Source of the DNA: Sediminibacter sp. Hel_I_10
GTDB taxonomy: Bacteria > Bacteroidota > Bacteroidia > Flavobacteriales > Flavobacteriaceae
DNA: 64,000 bases
Direction: 5' to 3'
Assembly: GCF_000688335.1 (NCBI RefSeq)
Contig: NZ_JHZX01000001.1
Location: 3,844,001-3,908,000, forward strand
Every line of letters starts with the position of its first letter. Position 1 is the stretch's first letter. The notes beneath the pieces were generated by a model. That model did no database searches. It had not been told where the DNA came from and worked only from the letters and a program-made list of their open reading frames with translations. Of the stretch, positions 25,522 through 33,974 are shown one piece after another. The position numbers and the translations under genes were made by a program.

Positions 25522-27975
25522 CTATGAATTAGATTTCTTAGCTCCTGAAAATAAGCTTTTGATTTGGTTATAATCCACAAAATACTGCAATCTCAGTGAA
25601 AAGAAATGAAGTGTGGGTTGCTCAAATAAGGTACTTAGACTCTCGCTATAGGTTCTAGAAGATACGCGATCGTTATTGAACAATTGATTTCGATAAAGGG
25701 CGGTCAAAAAACTACCTGGGGCAAATTGCCAAGTATAATTAATGTCAATATTCCAAGTGCTAAAATTAACATCAGAGCTTTCAAGGTTCAAGTCTGAAAA
25801 ATTATTTGGGGATTTTGCTAACCGGCCATTGTCCTGTAGTAAATAGGGGTGGTCTTCATAAGTTACGGTACTCCAATAATTTCTAAACGTAAGTCCTAAA
25901 GAATGTAAAGGATTAAAACTGTAGGTCCCACGAATGCTATTGATCATGGTCACTTGGTCCCGCTGTCCAAAAACAATAGCGTCGGCCAACGAGTTTGAAT
26001 TATTGGCATAACCACGATCCCTAAAGATCTCATTGTATTCAAATCCAAATACCACTAATAAATTGTTATTGAAACGCACTCTTGGTCTGAGTTCAAAATA
26101 AGCCTGACGCGTTTTTCTATCGTCCTCAATAATCATAGAACCACCAATATTGGCATCTATTGCAAACGTATTATTGTAATTTGAGGAGATGTAAATTCTC
26201 GAGCTCAACAAGTTTTCATAAATAAAATAACGGCCTTCGACTCTTGGCTCAAAATAGTCATATTGTTTTCCTGGCTCAAAATTGATTTCTGCTCCAAAAT
26301 TATGGAGGGATTTACTTTGAGCATTAAACTCTCCACCAAAACCTTTACCCGTATAGGTGTTGGGGTTGGCTAATCTGGTATAGTTAATATAGGTACTCCA
26401 ACGGTAGTTGTTTAAATTTTTAGTAGGCTTAAAGGTTTGAAAATCAAAATCTACCCCAAAATTATTGAAGTTATTTCTAAAGATGAGTCCTAAATCATTA
26501 TTGTCAAACTTTGTATCGGCATAAGAATGATCAAAACTATATCTATAGTTTCCATGTATTTTACTTGCCATAAAGAATGAGCTAAACCCCTGTGATGTAC
26601 CTTCTGCTAGGTTAATATTGCTCACTCTAGCTCTTCCGAAGAGATTATAGGTATTTCTTTTATTGGTAATATCTGCAACAACGGCTGTGACGTTACCATC
26701 CCTAAAATGACCATTTCTAGTGACATTGGTATTGATCAAACTTACCGAAGAATTTTGATTAAACTGTTGATCAAGAACTAAGATATTATAGTTTGATAAG
26801 GGTTCTACTAAGGTTTCTCTAGAACTTTGATTGATGGTGTCTCGAACGGTTGCATAGGTCTTTTCTGTAATGGCGTTAAAAAAACCAACGCCTAAACCAT
26901 TTTTTGTTCTCCCGGAAACTTTAGCGGCATTAAGTACTTTAACGTTGCTAGGGTAATTTACCACGGTTTCATTATCTTCAAGAATAACTTGCCCAATAGG
27001 AGAACTACCAACCCGTCTAGAAAAAAACAAATCGCCTTTGTTAAAAAGACTCACCCCTTCGGTGAAAAATTGTCTTCGCTCTGAAAAGGTTTGTTCAAAG
27101 GGACCTAAATTGAGCTCTACATTATCAAAGCCTGCTTGACTAAAATCAGGGATCAAGGTCATATCTAACGTAAAATTCTCGGTGATACCGTATTTCACAT
27201 CAAGACCAAATTTAAGATCGGTGTCCGTTGTACCATCAAAACTATTTAATAGGCCTGTTGTAAATGGATAAAAAGCCAATCGGGTAGGGGGTTCTATATT
27301 TTTTAAATTATTGAGTTCGCCATGGTATAGCCCAACATTGCCTTTGGTGACATCTATAGCATTCCAAGTATATTGCGAGCGATAACGTCTAAAAAAACGA
27401 TGAAATTGGATGCCCCAAGTTTGAACTTCTCTATTTGCAAAACGCAAAGCCCTATAAGGTATTTTCATTTCAAGCGTCCATCCTTCATCGGTCATTTGTA
27501 CTGCACTTTCCCAAACGCCATTCCAGCCAAAATCTTCGCCATTACTAGGTGAAGCCGTAGCATCTGCTTGAACTCCAGAGCTAAATACAAAAAATTCGGT
27601 ATCATTCTGTGCGTCGTTATTGGGGTTGAGAATAAGACCGAAGAAATCGGTTTGTCCAAAATCATCTCGACTTGTAATCTGGCTCATGATTTGTGAGGGG
27701 TCATCATAAAGATAGGCTGCTAAATAGATCGCATCATCATCATAACTCATCTTAACAATGGTTCTATTAGAGAGCGAGTCTTTAATACCTGCATTGGGTT
27801 TGAACTGGGTAAATCCAGAAGCTATATTAGCTTTTAACCAAATGCTATCATTAAGATTTCCATCAATTTCAGGAGCTATTTCAGTACGTTCAATTTGTAA
27901 TTGCTTTTTTTCTTGTGCGGAAATTTGAAGACCAAGAAAACATAGTAAAAAGATAAGAATAGAGAGGAAACGCAT
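25522..27975 (-). CDS. DUF5916 protein (CBM9-like domain plus outer-membrane barrel)
   Basis: An 817-residue exported protein. The signal peptide is about 1-20 (FLLCFLGLQISAQ). Residues about 28-215 form a CBM9-like domain (IDGNLNDSIWLKANIASGFTQFKPN, VKMSYDDDAIYLAAYLYDDPSQI, WNGVWESAVQMTDEGWTLEMKIPYRALRF). The remaining 600 residues are a DUF5916 region with repeated strands (DLKFGLDVKYGITENFTLDMTLIPDFSQ, FFTEGVSLFNKGDLFFSRR) ending in YFVDYN and a short basic tail. The DUF5916 family is common in Bacteroidota and is thought to sit in the outer membrane; its role is not known. A -7 box lies 56 bases upstream. Confidence 0.88.
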   Translation of the reverse strand: MRFLSILIFLLCFLGLQISAQEKKQLQIERTEIAPEIDGNLNDSIWLKANIASGFTQFKPNAGIKDSLSNRTIVKMSYDDDAIYLAAYLYDDPSQIMSQITSRDDFGQTDFFGLILNPNNDAQNDTEFFVFSSGVQADATASPSNGEDFGWNGVWESAVQMTDEGWTLEMKIPYRALRFANREVQTWGIQFHRFFRRYRSQYTWNAIDVTKGNVGLYHGELNNLKNIEPPTRLAFYPFTTGLLNSFDGTTDTDLKFGLDVKYGITENFTLDMTLIPDFSQAGFDNVELNLGPFEQTFSERRQFFTEGVSLFNKGDLFFSRRVGSSPIGQVILEDNETVVNYPSNVKVLNAAKVSGRTKNGLGVGFFNAITEKTYATVRDTINQSSRETLVEPLSNYNILVLDQQFNQNSSVSLINTNVTRNGHFRDGNVTAVVADITNKRNTYNLFGRARVSNINLAEGTSQGFSSFFMASKIHGNYRYSFDHSYADTKFDNNDLGLIFRNNFNNFGVDFDFQTFKPTKNLNNYRWSTYINYTRLANPNTYTGKGFGGEFNAQSKSLHNFGAEINFEPGKQYDYFEPRVEGRYFIYENLLSSRIYISSNYNNTFAIDANIGGSMIIEDDRKTRQAYFELRPRVRFNNNLLVVFGFEYNEIFRDRGYANNSNSLADAIVFGQRDQVTMINSIRGTYSFNPLHSLGLTFRNYWSTVTYEDHPYLLQDNGRLAKSPNNFSDLNLESSDVNFSTWNIDINYTWQFAPGSFLTALYRNQLFNNDRVSSRTYSESLSTLFEQPTLHFFSLRLQYFVDYNQIKSLFSGAKKSNS

Positions 27976-28030
27976 GATAATATAAGTAGCGAAAAAAACG
28001 CTTTAAGTTTAGTTAGATTTGTTAGGATTG

Positions 28031-28038
28031 CAAATCTA
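28031..28038 (-). promoter_or_regulatory. candidate -7 box for the DUF5916 gene
   Basis: On the minus strand TAGATTTGC matches the TAnnTTTG box, 56 bases before the DUF5916 start. The -33 box is not evident. Confidence 0.35.
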
Positions 28039-28267
28039 TCGAGGAGTGCTTGGCTTTTGTCTTAAGTAAACGTTAAAATGATACATTCGTAATAGGATAC
28101 GAATGTATTATGAATTTTATAATTGAAAGTGCAGAATTTAATAATAAGAACTAAAATCAATAACCTCCTATAGGTTCATGATTTTAATTAACACTTGTTT
28201 GACGAACTGTCAGTCTCGTTTTTCGGAATGAGTTTTGATATTATAATTGAGAACTATTAAAATTATA

Positions 28268-28564
28268 ATGAACTTAGAAACACTTTCGAAATATAAAAAA
28301 TTGGTCTTAGGTATCTTATTTGATGCTTTAGGCTTTGTAACATTTTTCATCCCTGGGATAGGGGAGTTTGCAGATGTCATATGGGCGCCTGCCTCTGCCT
28401 ATTTGATGACAAAACTTTATAAAGGGAGACCTTCAAAAGTAGCAGCAGTCGTATCATTTGTAGAAGAAATTTTGCCTTTTACAGATGTCATCCCAACATT
28501 TACATTAATGTGGCTTTATACTTATAAGTTTTCCTCAGAGCGGAAACAAGATACTTTAAATTAA
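28268..28564 (+). CDS. small membrane protein
   Basis: A 98-residue protein when started at ATG 28268 (MNLETLSKYKKLVLG). The frame runs back to a TTG at 28247, which is less likely. It has two or three hydrophobic segments (LVLGILFDALGFVTFFIPGIGEF, IWAPASAYLMTKL, PFTDVIPTFTLMWLYTYKF). The pattern of GIGEFADVIWAPASAYL resembles small conserved inner-membrane proteins of Bacteroidota of unknown role. It stands alone on its strand and is followed by a hairpin terminator. Confidence 0.75.
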   Translation: MNLETLSKYKKLVLGILFDALGFVTFFIPGIGEFADVIWAPASAYLMTKLYKGRPSKVAAVVSFVEEILPFTDVIPTFTLMWLYTYKFSSERKQDTLN

Positions 28565-28587
28565 TAGGCTCATTTCAAACCTAAAAG

Positions 28588-28626
28588 AAAACCCTTCTAA
28601 CCTATATTAAAGGATAGAAGGGTTCT
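28588..28626. terminator. bidirectional terminator hairpin
   Basis: AACCCTTCTA at 28590-28599 pairs with TAGAAGGGTT at 28615-28624. On the minus strand the hairpin is followed by TTTTCTTTT, on the plus strand by CTTTCATTT. It lies between two convergent genes and can serve both. A second perfect inverted repeat (ACAACCTTA / TAAGGTTGT, 28634-28652) abuts the stop of the minus-strand lipoprotein gene. Confidence 0.75.
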
Positions 28627-28651
28627 TTCATTTACAACCTTAATAAGGTTG

Positions 28652-29218
28652 TTAGTTGGATACTGTATAGTTGAAAGAGCCTTCAGCATCTGTTGCGCCT
28701 CCAGCATTATTGATTAAACCTTCACTAACGCCATCTGCTGATTTATTAGCTTCATGGCGTAATATGACGTTTAAAGTGCCAGAAGCAGCTTCTCCAGTAA
28801 TGAAAATAGTTTCTATACCAATTGGATTGCCATCACTATCGGTATCATTATAGCTAAATTCGATATTAGATCCTTCAGAAAATACGTAGAAAAACTGGTG
28901 ATCTTCAGCTTCTTCTGCAACTTCTAGCGTAATATCCTCAGCAGGTGTTTCAATTTCGTTTAAAACTTTGACCGTACCGCTATAAGTGGTAAATGCTGTA
29001 AGTTCTCCAGAAGCTGTGGCTACAGGAACATTTGGGCCATCACCATCAATATCGGTAGAAGTAAAAATTACAGGAGTGCCTGTGCCTTGTGGTGTTAAGG
29101 TTAAACGAACTGTTGTAATTACTTCTTCTTCGTTTACAGGTACAGGGTTGCTGTCATCATCTGAACAGCTTGTAAATGTTGCCACTCCTAAAATTGCGAT
29201 AAGAAAAAATTGTTTCAT
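28652..29218 (-). CDS. small lipoprotein paired with the TonB receptor
   Basis: A 188-residue protein with the start at ATG 29218 (MKQFFLIAILGVATFTSCSDDD). The longer frame to 29278 adds 20 residues with no sign of being real. The lipobox FTSC and the following SDDDSNP are typical of an outer-membrane lipoprotein. The mature part (TTVRLTLTPQGTGTPVIFTSTDIDGDGPNVP, EDITLEVAEEAEDHQFFYVFSEG, YNDTDSDGNPIGIE, VILRHEANKS) matches proteins that in flavobacterial genomes are labelled type 1 periplasmic binding fold superfamily. They usually sit next to a TonB receptor, as here. Substrate not known. The gene follows the receptor after 79 bases. Confidence 0.8.
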   Translation of the reverse strand: MKQFFLIAILGVATFTSCSDDDSNPVPVNEEEVITTVRLTLTPQGTGTPVIFTSTDIDGDGPNVPVATASGELTAFTTYSGTVKVLNEIETPAEDITLEVAEEAEDHQFFYVFSEGSNIEFSYNDTDSDGNPIGIETIFITGEAASGTLNVILRHEANKSADGVSEGLINNAGGATDAEGSFNYTVSN

Positions 29219-29297
29219 TGAATTAAATTTAGATTTATGATTTATCATTTGTTTTAAATTAAATACGTGTGATATCATTAAAAAGGCTTTTAAAATA

Positions 29298-31697
29298 TTA
29301 ATAATTAAGTCGTAACTGTAAAGCTACATTTCTACCTAGGTCATCAGCAAAATAACGCAGTCGGTTGAGATAAGATCTGTAATTAGTGTTTAATATATTG
29401 TTGACACTTAAAGCAACATTTAGTTGAGTTGCTTCGGAAATTTTAAAATTTACATCACTGTAAAAATGAAATAAATGGAAAGCTGGTGGCGGTGAGCTAA
29501 CATTTAATAAAACGGTTTCCTGAGTTTCTGTAACAAAAACTTCGAAATTGTTGTTTGGAAAATTGGTTTGCTCAAAGACCCATTCGCTTTTAAGAGTTGC
29601 GCTAAAATTATTCCAATTAGCATTTTTGTAAGTCAACTCATTAATGGTATTGAAAGCAGGAATATCGATGATAGGGCGATTGTTTTTGAGATCGTTCGCT
29701 TTTATAAATGAAGTCTTGTCTTGAATTCCCCAATTATCAGAAAGGCTATAACCGGCATAAACATCAATACCATAAAACTGAGCATTGGTTTTTTTATAAT
29801 CCCAAACGGGAAACGCGCCACGAATGGTTTGCTCAACTCCAGTAGGCTCTAAATAAATAAAGTCACTAATGTGATTGTAATAAGCCTCTAAGTTCAGTTT
29901 GAAATTGGTTTTTGTATAGTTATAAGTTACAGAAAACCGATTTGAAAATTCTTGCTGCAAACTCAAATTCCCAAGCTCTATACGTGCTGCAGAGTGATGC
30001 AAACCATCGCTAAACAGCTCCGATACATTTGGTGATCTACTAGATAAACTATAATTACCCAACACAGTACTGTTGTCATTCCATTGATATTTGGCACCTG
30101 CCGAAGCTGACACATTATGGTAATCTAAAACAGGATTGGTCAACAATTGAGTTTCAAGCTCTTCAATTACAAATTCAGGAAACAGTTGATCATAACCACG
30201 TTCTATCCATCTTGATGTTCGGTAAAATTTCTTGGCATCAATTCTGTTAAAATCATATCTAATTCCGGCATCTAGAGTTAAACGATCTGTCGTTCGCCAT
30301 TCTGTAGTAAAAAATGCGCCCAAATCGTATTTATTGTAATCGGGAATTAAACGCCTAACACCGGTCCCAGGATTGGCAAAGTTATCTTGATAACGCGCCA
30401 TAACCCCAAAATGGTGTTTAAAATAAGAAGAGGCATCTAAAATAGCATCTGCCTGTAAGGTATGCGTTTGGAGTTTTAAGTCTAAGGCTGGTTTGTCTTT
30501 GTTTTCTCCTCTTCTGATGTCGAATTCAAAGCGTTGATTATTTTGATAATCATACTGTAAATTCACTTTTCCGAAGTTTTTAAATCGCTTGTAATAAGAC
30601 GCCTTTACCAAATGATGGGTGACATCTTGCTTAGGTGAATTAATATCATAACTAAAATCCTCGATAGTATAAGGCTTACCAGAATTAATTGCTGTTACCA
30701 AATCGGCTACACTACCAATATGAGATGATTTCAAAATACCAATTTCATTATTGAGATAGCTATAATATACTTCGAAACCAGATTCAAATTGCTTTTTGCC
30801 TAAACGAAAAGAAAGCCCTTTAGATTTTAGCCCTGTATTTGTTAAGCTATAGTCTGGAGCCTTATAATCACCATTTTGTTTATAGCTGCCTTGCACCGTC
30901 GCAAACCATCCAGAGGCATAAGTTTTATGTAAATTGGATGAAATACTATAATTACGCCCATTAGATTGCCCATTAATAACGCTACTTCCATAGAGCGAAT
31001 CTTTTAAAATAATTCTAGAAGGCTTAATCACCACAACTCCGCCAATGGCATCTCCGCCATAAGCAAGTGCAGCAGATCCTTTAATTACCGAAATTTGATC
31101 TGCTGTATTGATGTCAATATTTGGAGCATGTTCAATCCCCCATTCTTGATCTTGGAGACGAACACCATTATTTAATATTAGTAATCTGCTACTGTGCATA
31201 CCATTGATCATTGGTTTAACAATGGCATTTCCTGTATTGATGGAGCTCACTCCAGACACTTCCTTTAAAGCATCACCTAGATTCAAGGCGCTATATCGGT
31301 TTAGCGTTTCAGATTCTAAAACAGTTTCCTGCGCCGTTTTAGTAACGTCTCTTGATCCATTACTTATTACCGAAATTTCATTCAATTCTTCAGTATGGTG
31401 TTCCATATAAATGGTTTCCTTTCTATCGGAATTTATGGTATAAGTTGTGGTTTTATCTTCACAGGCAATGTGAGAGATCTTTAAGATCAACGGACCTTCA
31501 CAAAGGTTGTTGATGGTAAAGTTTCCGTCGAAATCTGAAGTCACATACTTTTGAGTAGACTCAATGTATATGGCTGCAGCAGCTATTGGCGAGTTGTCGT
31601 GAAAATCAATCAACTGCCCCTCAAACGTATAAGTGCAATCTTGTGCAAAGCCAGATCCAAAATGGATCAAAGCCAAACAGCATAAAAAATATTTCAT
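29298..31697 (-). CDS. TonB-dependent outer-membrane receptor
   Basis: A 799-residue receptor. The signal peptide is about 1-18 (CCLALIHFGSGFAQ). A carboxypeptidase-regulatory-like domain spans about 22-95 (FEGQLIDFHDNSPIAAAAIYIES, SDFDGNFTINNL). The plug is about 110-225 (ALNLGDALKEVSGVSSINTGN, LILNNGVRLQDQEWGIEHAPNIDI, SVIKGSAALAYGGDAIGGVVVI). The barrel fills the rest and ends in VALQLRLNY. The wording of the plug resembles receptors for metals or small cofactors rather than SusC-type polysaccharide receptors, and no SusD gene is present. It is flanked by a small His/Cys-rich protein upstream and a lipoprotein downstream in the same orientation. This points to a metal-related uptake set. 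Confidence 0.93.
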   Translation of the reverse strand: MKYFLCCLALIHFGSGFAQDCTYTFEGQLIDFHDNSPIAAAAIYIESTQKYVTSDFDGNFTINNLCEGPLILKISHIACEDKTTTYTINSDRKETIYMEHHTEELNEISVISNGSRDVTKTAQETVLESETLNRYSALNLGDALKEVSGVSSINTGNAIVKPMINGMHSSRLLILNNGVRLQDQEWGIEHAPNIDINTADQISVIKGSAALAYGGDAIGGVVVIKPSRIILKDSLYGSSVINGQSNGRNYSISSNLHKTYASGWFATVQGSYKQNGDYKAPDYSLTNTGLKSKGLSFRLGKKQFESGFEVYYSYLNNEIGILKSSHIGSVADLVTAINSGKPYTIEDFSYDINSPKQDVTHHLVKASYYKRFKNFGKVNLQYDYQNNQRFEFDIRRGENKDKPALDLKLQTHTLQADAILDASSYFKHHFGVMARYQDNFANPGTGVRRLIPDYNKYDLGAFFTTEWRTTDRLTLDAGIRYDFNRIDAKKFYRTSRWIERGYDQLFPEFVIEELETQLLTNPVLDYHNVSASAGAKYQWNDNSTVLGNYSLSSRSPNVSELFSDGLHHSAARIELGNLSLQQEFSNRFSVTYNYTKTNFKLNLEAYYNHISDFIYLEPTGVEQTIRGAFPVWDYKKTNAQFYGIDVYAGYSLSDNWGIQDKTSFIKANDLKNNRPIIDIPAFNTINELTYKNANWNNFSATLKSEWVFEQTNFPNNNFEVFVTETQETVLLNVSSPPPAFHLFHFYSDVNFKISEATQLNVALSVNNILNTNYRSYLNRLRYFADDLGRNVALQLRLNY

Positions 31698-31724
31698 GTA
31701 ATGGTGTTTAGTGTAAGTATATTT

Positions 31725-32066
31725 TTAACAATATGCTACTAAACACGGTGGTCCTCGAAGGTAAGCGGTACGTTGCTGATGACCATTTAAAAAGGTATAA
31801 TGTTCAAGATTTAACTCTTGAAATTGTTCTGAAATAAAAATTTCGTAGTTCGCAAATTCAAAACTAAAGTTAGTGTTGAGTTTGAATTTATAAAATTCGC
31901 AGTCTAAATCCAGTTCGTGTAGATGACTTTGATTTTCTCCTTTACAAACCACATGTTCGTGGTTTTCAAAAGCATGCGCCAGCTTTACAACACTAGGCAA
32001 AAGCAAAGCCATCACTAAAACTAATAGTGAGACTCTAAGTGCGTTATGTGGTTTGTGCTGATTCAT
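31725..32066 (-). CDS. small His/Cys-containing exported protein upstream of the TonB receptor
   Basis: A 113-residue protein with a hydrophobic N-terminal segment (about 10-32, LRVSLLVLVMALLLPSVVKLAHA) and then a short region with NHEHVVCKGENQSHLHELDLDC: four His and two Cys within about 23 residues, well suited to bind a transition metal. It ends PPCLVAYC. The start overlaps the stop of the upstream gene by one base (TAATG) and the TonB receptor follows 27 bases downstream. It is probably periplasmic or anchored. I know this as a recurring partner of flavobacterial TonB receptors but with no characterised function. Confidence 0.72.
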   Translation of the reverse strand: MNQHKPHNALRVSLLVLVMALLLPSVVKLAHAFENHEHVVCKGENQSHLHELDLDCEFYKFKLNTNFSFEFANYEIFISEQFQELNLEHYTFLNGHQQRTAYLRGPPCLVAYC

Positions 32067-32578
32067 TAATCTATAAAAGTTCCTAATCCGAAACGTCTGA
32101 GCATTTTTTTTTCAAATTCCCAGAAAAATTTAAATTGACCAAATAGCCAACCAAAAGACACTAGTAAAACCTGATAAAAAATGAGTCCAATGATAATGAA
32201 TAAAACCCAATAGAGTATTGGGTTTAAGTTTTCTTTAGTAATTCCGATGAGTTTTATAATAGGACGTCCCACAAACACTGATGATGATCCCGTTAAAGCA
32301 AAAACGATAAAGATGCGAATCATCTCCCAACGATAGGTTACCACCCATTTATGCTCTAATTTTTTAAAAATGAACAGTATCAATTTCAGCAGTAAGAAAA
32401 AAAGGAGTGCGGCAATAGCTATCGTTATTATAATAGAAACAGCGGGCAATATTACTGAGGCCAATTTAAAGACGCTATAGCCCAAGCCAATTATCCCTAG
32501 TAATGGAAATAACAATTGCCAATCCTCTTGAATCTCCCAACGTGCCTTAAAATTTTTTAACATAGCTAAAATTGCCAT
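32066..32578 (-). CDS. DUF6787-like membrane protein
   Basis: A 170-residue protein with four hydrophobic segments. MLKNFKARWEIQEDWQLLFPLLGIIGLGYSVF starts it; an internal Met (32563) may be the true start. A C-terminal part reads RWEMIRIFIVFALTGSSSVFVGRPIIKLIG, then LVSFGWLFGQFKFFWEFEKKMLRRFG. The FALTGS-x(5)-GRPI and FGQFKFFWEFEKKML features are those of DUF6787 proteins of Bacteroidota. The two hydrophobic halves both begin with a charged W-E segment, possibly an internal duplication. Function unknown. It is first in a short minus-strand cluster with the His-rich protein and TonB receptor. Confidence 0.65.
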   Translation of the reverse strand: MAILAMLKNFKARWEIQEDWQLLFPLLGIIGLGYSVFKLASVILPAVSIIITIAIAALLFFLLLKLILFIFKKLEHKWVVTYRWEMIRIFIVFALTGSSSVFVGRPIIKLIGITKENLNPILYWVLFIIIGLIFYQVLLVSFGWLFGQFKFFWEFEKKMLRRFGLGTFID

Positions 32579-32598
32579 GCAAAGATAAAAAGACCTTA

Positions 32599-33027
32599 TT
32601 AAATTCTAGGTAGAAAAGAAGACAAACGTTGATCATAAGTTAATTGAAAATAGGTGAAGTAGTTAAAAAGCTTATAGTTAACCTCGTAACCGTAATCTAT
32701 ATTTGAACGATAATCGATTTGCAACTCGTACAAATTAGGATCAAAACGTTGTGGTTGCAGTACTCTTGTGTTCCAAGCATTTACCCACTGTATGTTTCTA
32801 GCCTCCATGTAGGATTGGGAATAATAACCTTCTGGTCTCGCGATACTTGCCAACCAGGTATTAAATCCAGGTTCAATAATGATGATTTCATATTCGAGAT
32901 CATCATTGGCAATTTTAACGATATCTTCCTCAGGGATATTTTCAAGATCAGGTGAATTGGATACATAATTTGATGTGCCACAATTAAAAAGGGTCAGCGT
33001 TAAAAGGAGTGTGATTACTTTTTTCAT
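32599..33027 (-). CDS. DUF6146 family lipoprotein
   Basis: A 142-residue protein. MKKVITLLLTLTLFNC is a lipoprotein signal (lipobox LFNC). The mature part has the DUF6146 pattern: DLEYEIIIIEPGFNTWLASIARPEGYYSQSYMEARNIQWVNAWNTRVLQP, then YEVNYKLFNYFTYFQLTYDQRLSSFLPRI. The family is confined to Bacteroidota and has no known function. Anchoring in the outer membrane is predicted from the SNYVSNS stretch after Cys. It lies 21 bases before the DUF6787-like gene on the same strand. Confidence 0.85.
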   Translation of the reverse strand: MKKVITLLLTLTLFNCGTSNYVSNSPDLENIPEEDIVKIANDDLEYEIIIIEPGFNTWLASIARPEGYYSQSYMEARNIQWVNAWNTRVLQPQRFDPNLYELQIDYRSNIDYGYEVNYKLFNYFTYFQLTYDQRLSSFLPRI

Positions 33028-33099
33028 CTTTTTTATTTTAAAGTTACAAAATTAGGCGGTTGAAACGACTTCAATCCCTCTGCGAAATTAGATCCAAAG

Positions 33100-33119
33100 T
33101 TCAGGTTTTAAAACCTGAA
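33100..33119. promoter_or_regulatory. perfect 20-bp palindrome, operator-like
   Basis: TTCAGGTTTTAAAACCTGAA is a perfect inverted repeat with no loop, 73 bases upstream of the DUF6146 gene (minus strand) and downstream of DUF937. Without a spacer it makes a poor hairpin but a good two-fold site for a dimeric regulator. No neighbouring copy was noticed. Confidence 0.4.
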
Positions 33120-33154
33120 ATGAGTGAAACCATCTTTTGGCTGAGGGAAACAAA

Positions 33155-33179
33155 TAAGCCAAACAAATTGTTTGGCTTA
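33155..33179 (-). terminator. intrinsic terminator after DUF937
   Basis: TAAGCCAAACA at 33155-33165 pairs with TGTTTGGCTTA at 33169-33179 around a 3-base loop. Read on the minus strand the T-rich run TTTGTTT follows. It lies 62 bases after the DUF937 stop. Confidence 0.75.
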
Positions 33180-33240
33180 CGTATCCTTTTAAAAAAATCG
33201 TCTATGCACTTCATATGATCCTGAAATCATAAAGGCGCAT

Positions 33241-33882
33241 TTATTTTCCGCCAAAAAGTCCACCAAGCATTCCGCCTAGTCCGCCTTTGTTCTTGTTTCC
33301 GCCTAAAACCATGCCCGCAACATCGTCAATAACGCTACCGTCATTATCGGCATCTAAAATAGCTTCTAAAAAGCTTTGCTCTTGTTTGGCAGAGTTACCC
33401 CCAAGAAGACTGCCTAGCATCCCTTCAAGTCCACCAGCACTATCAACGTTTTTTTCTTTAGTCTGTTTTGCTAACATTCCCATCAAGATTGGTGCTGCAA
33501 CTTTCAATATTTGGGATACAGATCCTAAATCCATTCCAGATTTGGCACTCAAGGTCTGTTCTACTGTACTTTGTTTTCCTCCTAAAACATGACCTAAGAT
33601 TTTACTCCCGTCATTTAAAACGTTAGCATCGACACCTCCACCAAATAATCCGCTGAGATTATTAAGAATACCGCCGTCATGTTTATTTGAGTTTAAAGCG
33701 CTCATAAGACCTTGGGCGCCTTCTGGTGTTGCTGCGTTGCGTTTCATTGCTGTCATCAATACAGGTAATGCCATGGTCAAAACACTTTGTGTTTTGTCTT
33801 CAGGCTGATTGGTTTGATTGGAGACCCCACTAATAATGGCTTTTCCTGTCTCGCCGTTTAGTAAATCTAAAATTCCGGACAT
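33241..33882 (-). CDS. DUF937 domain protein
   Basis: A 213-residue protein with the start at ATG 33882 (MSGILDLLNGETGKAIISGVSNQ). The frame continues to 33915 but MSGILDLLNG is the family start. It is Gly-rich with no signal peptide. VLTMALPVLMTAMKRNAATPEGAQGLMSAL and ILKVAAPILMGMLAKQT are the two DUF937 helical repeats; between them lie GGILNNLSGLFGGG and related motifs, and at the C-terminus KGGLGGMLGGLFGGK. An EF-hand-like DADNDGS segment is present near residue 180. Function unknown. It follows serA, but a terminator separates them. Confidence 0.85.
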   Translation of the reverse strand: MSGILDLLNGETGKAIISGVSNQTNQPEDKTQSVLTMALPVLMTAMKRNAATPEGAQGLMSALNSNKHDGGILNNLSGLFGGGVDANVLNDGSKILGHVLGGKQSTVEQTLSAKSGMDLGSVSQILKVAAPILMGMLAKQTKEKNVDSAGGLEGMLGSLLGGNSAKQEQSFLEAILDADNDGSVIDDVAGMVLGGNKNKGGLGGMLGGLFGGK

Positions 33883-33917
33883 AATATTTTGTTTATATGG
33901 ACTAGTAATATACAAAA

Positions 33918-33950
33918 AAAGCCCGTGAATTTGAGATTATCACGGGCTTT
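33918..33950 (-). terminator. strong terminator of the serC-serA operon
   Basis: AAAGCCCGTGA at 33918-33928 pairs with TCACGGGCTTT at 33940-33950 around an 11-base loop. On the minus strand a run of T follows the hairpin. It lies 25 bases after the serA stop. Confidence 0.9.
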
Positions 33951-33974
33951 CAAAAGTGAGATGAAACTTATTTT

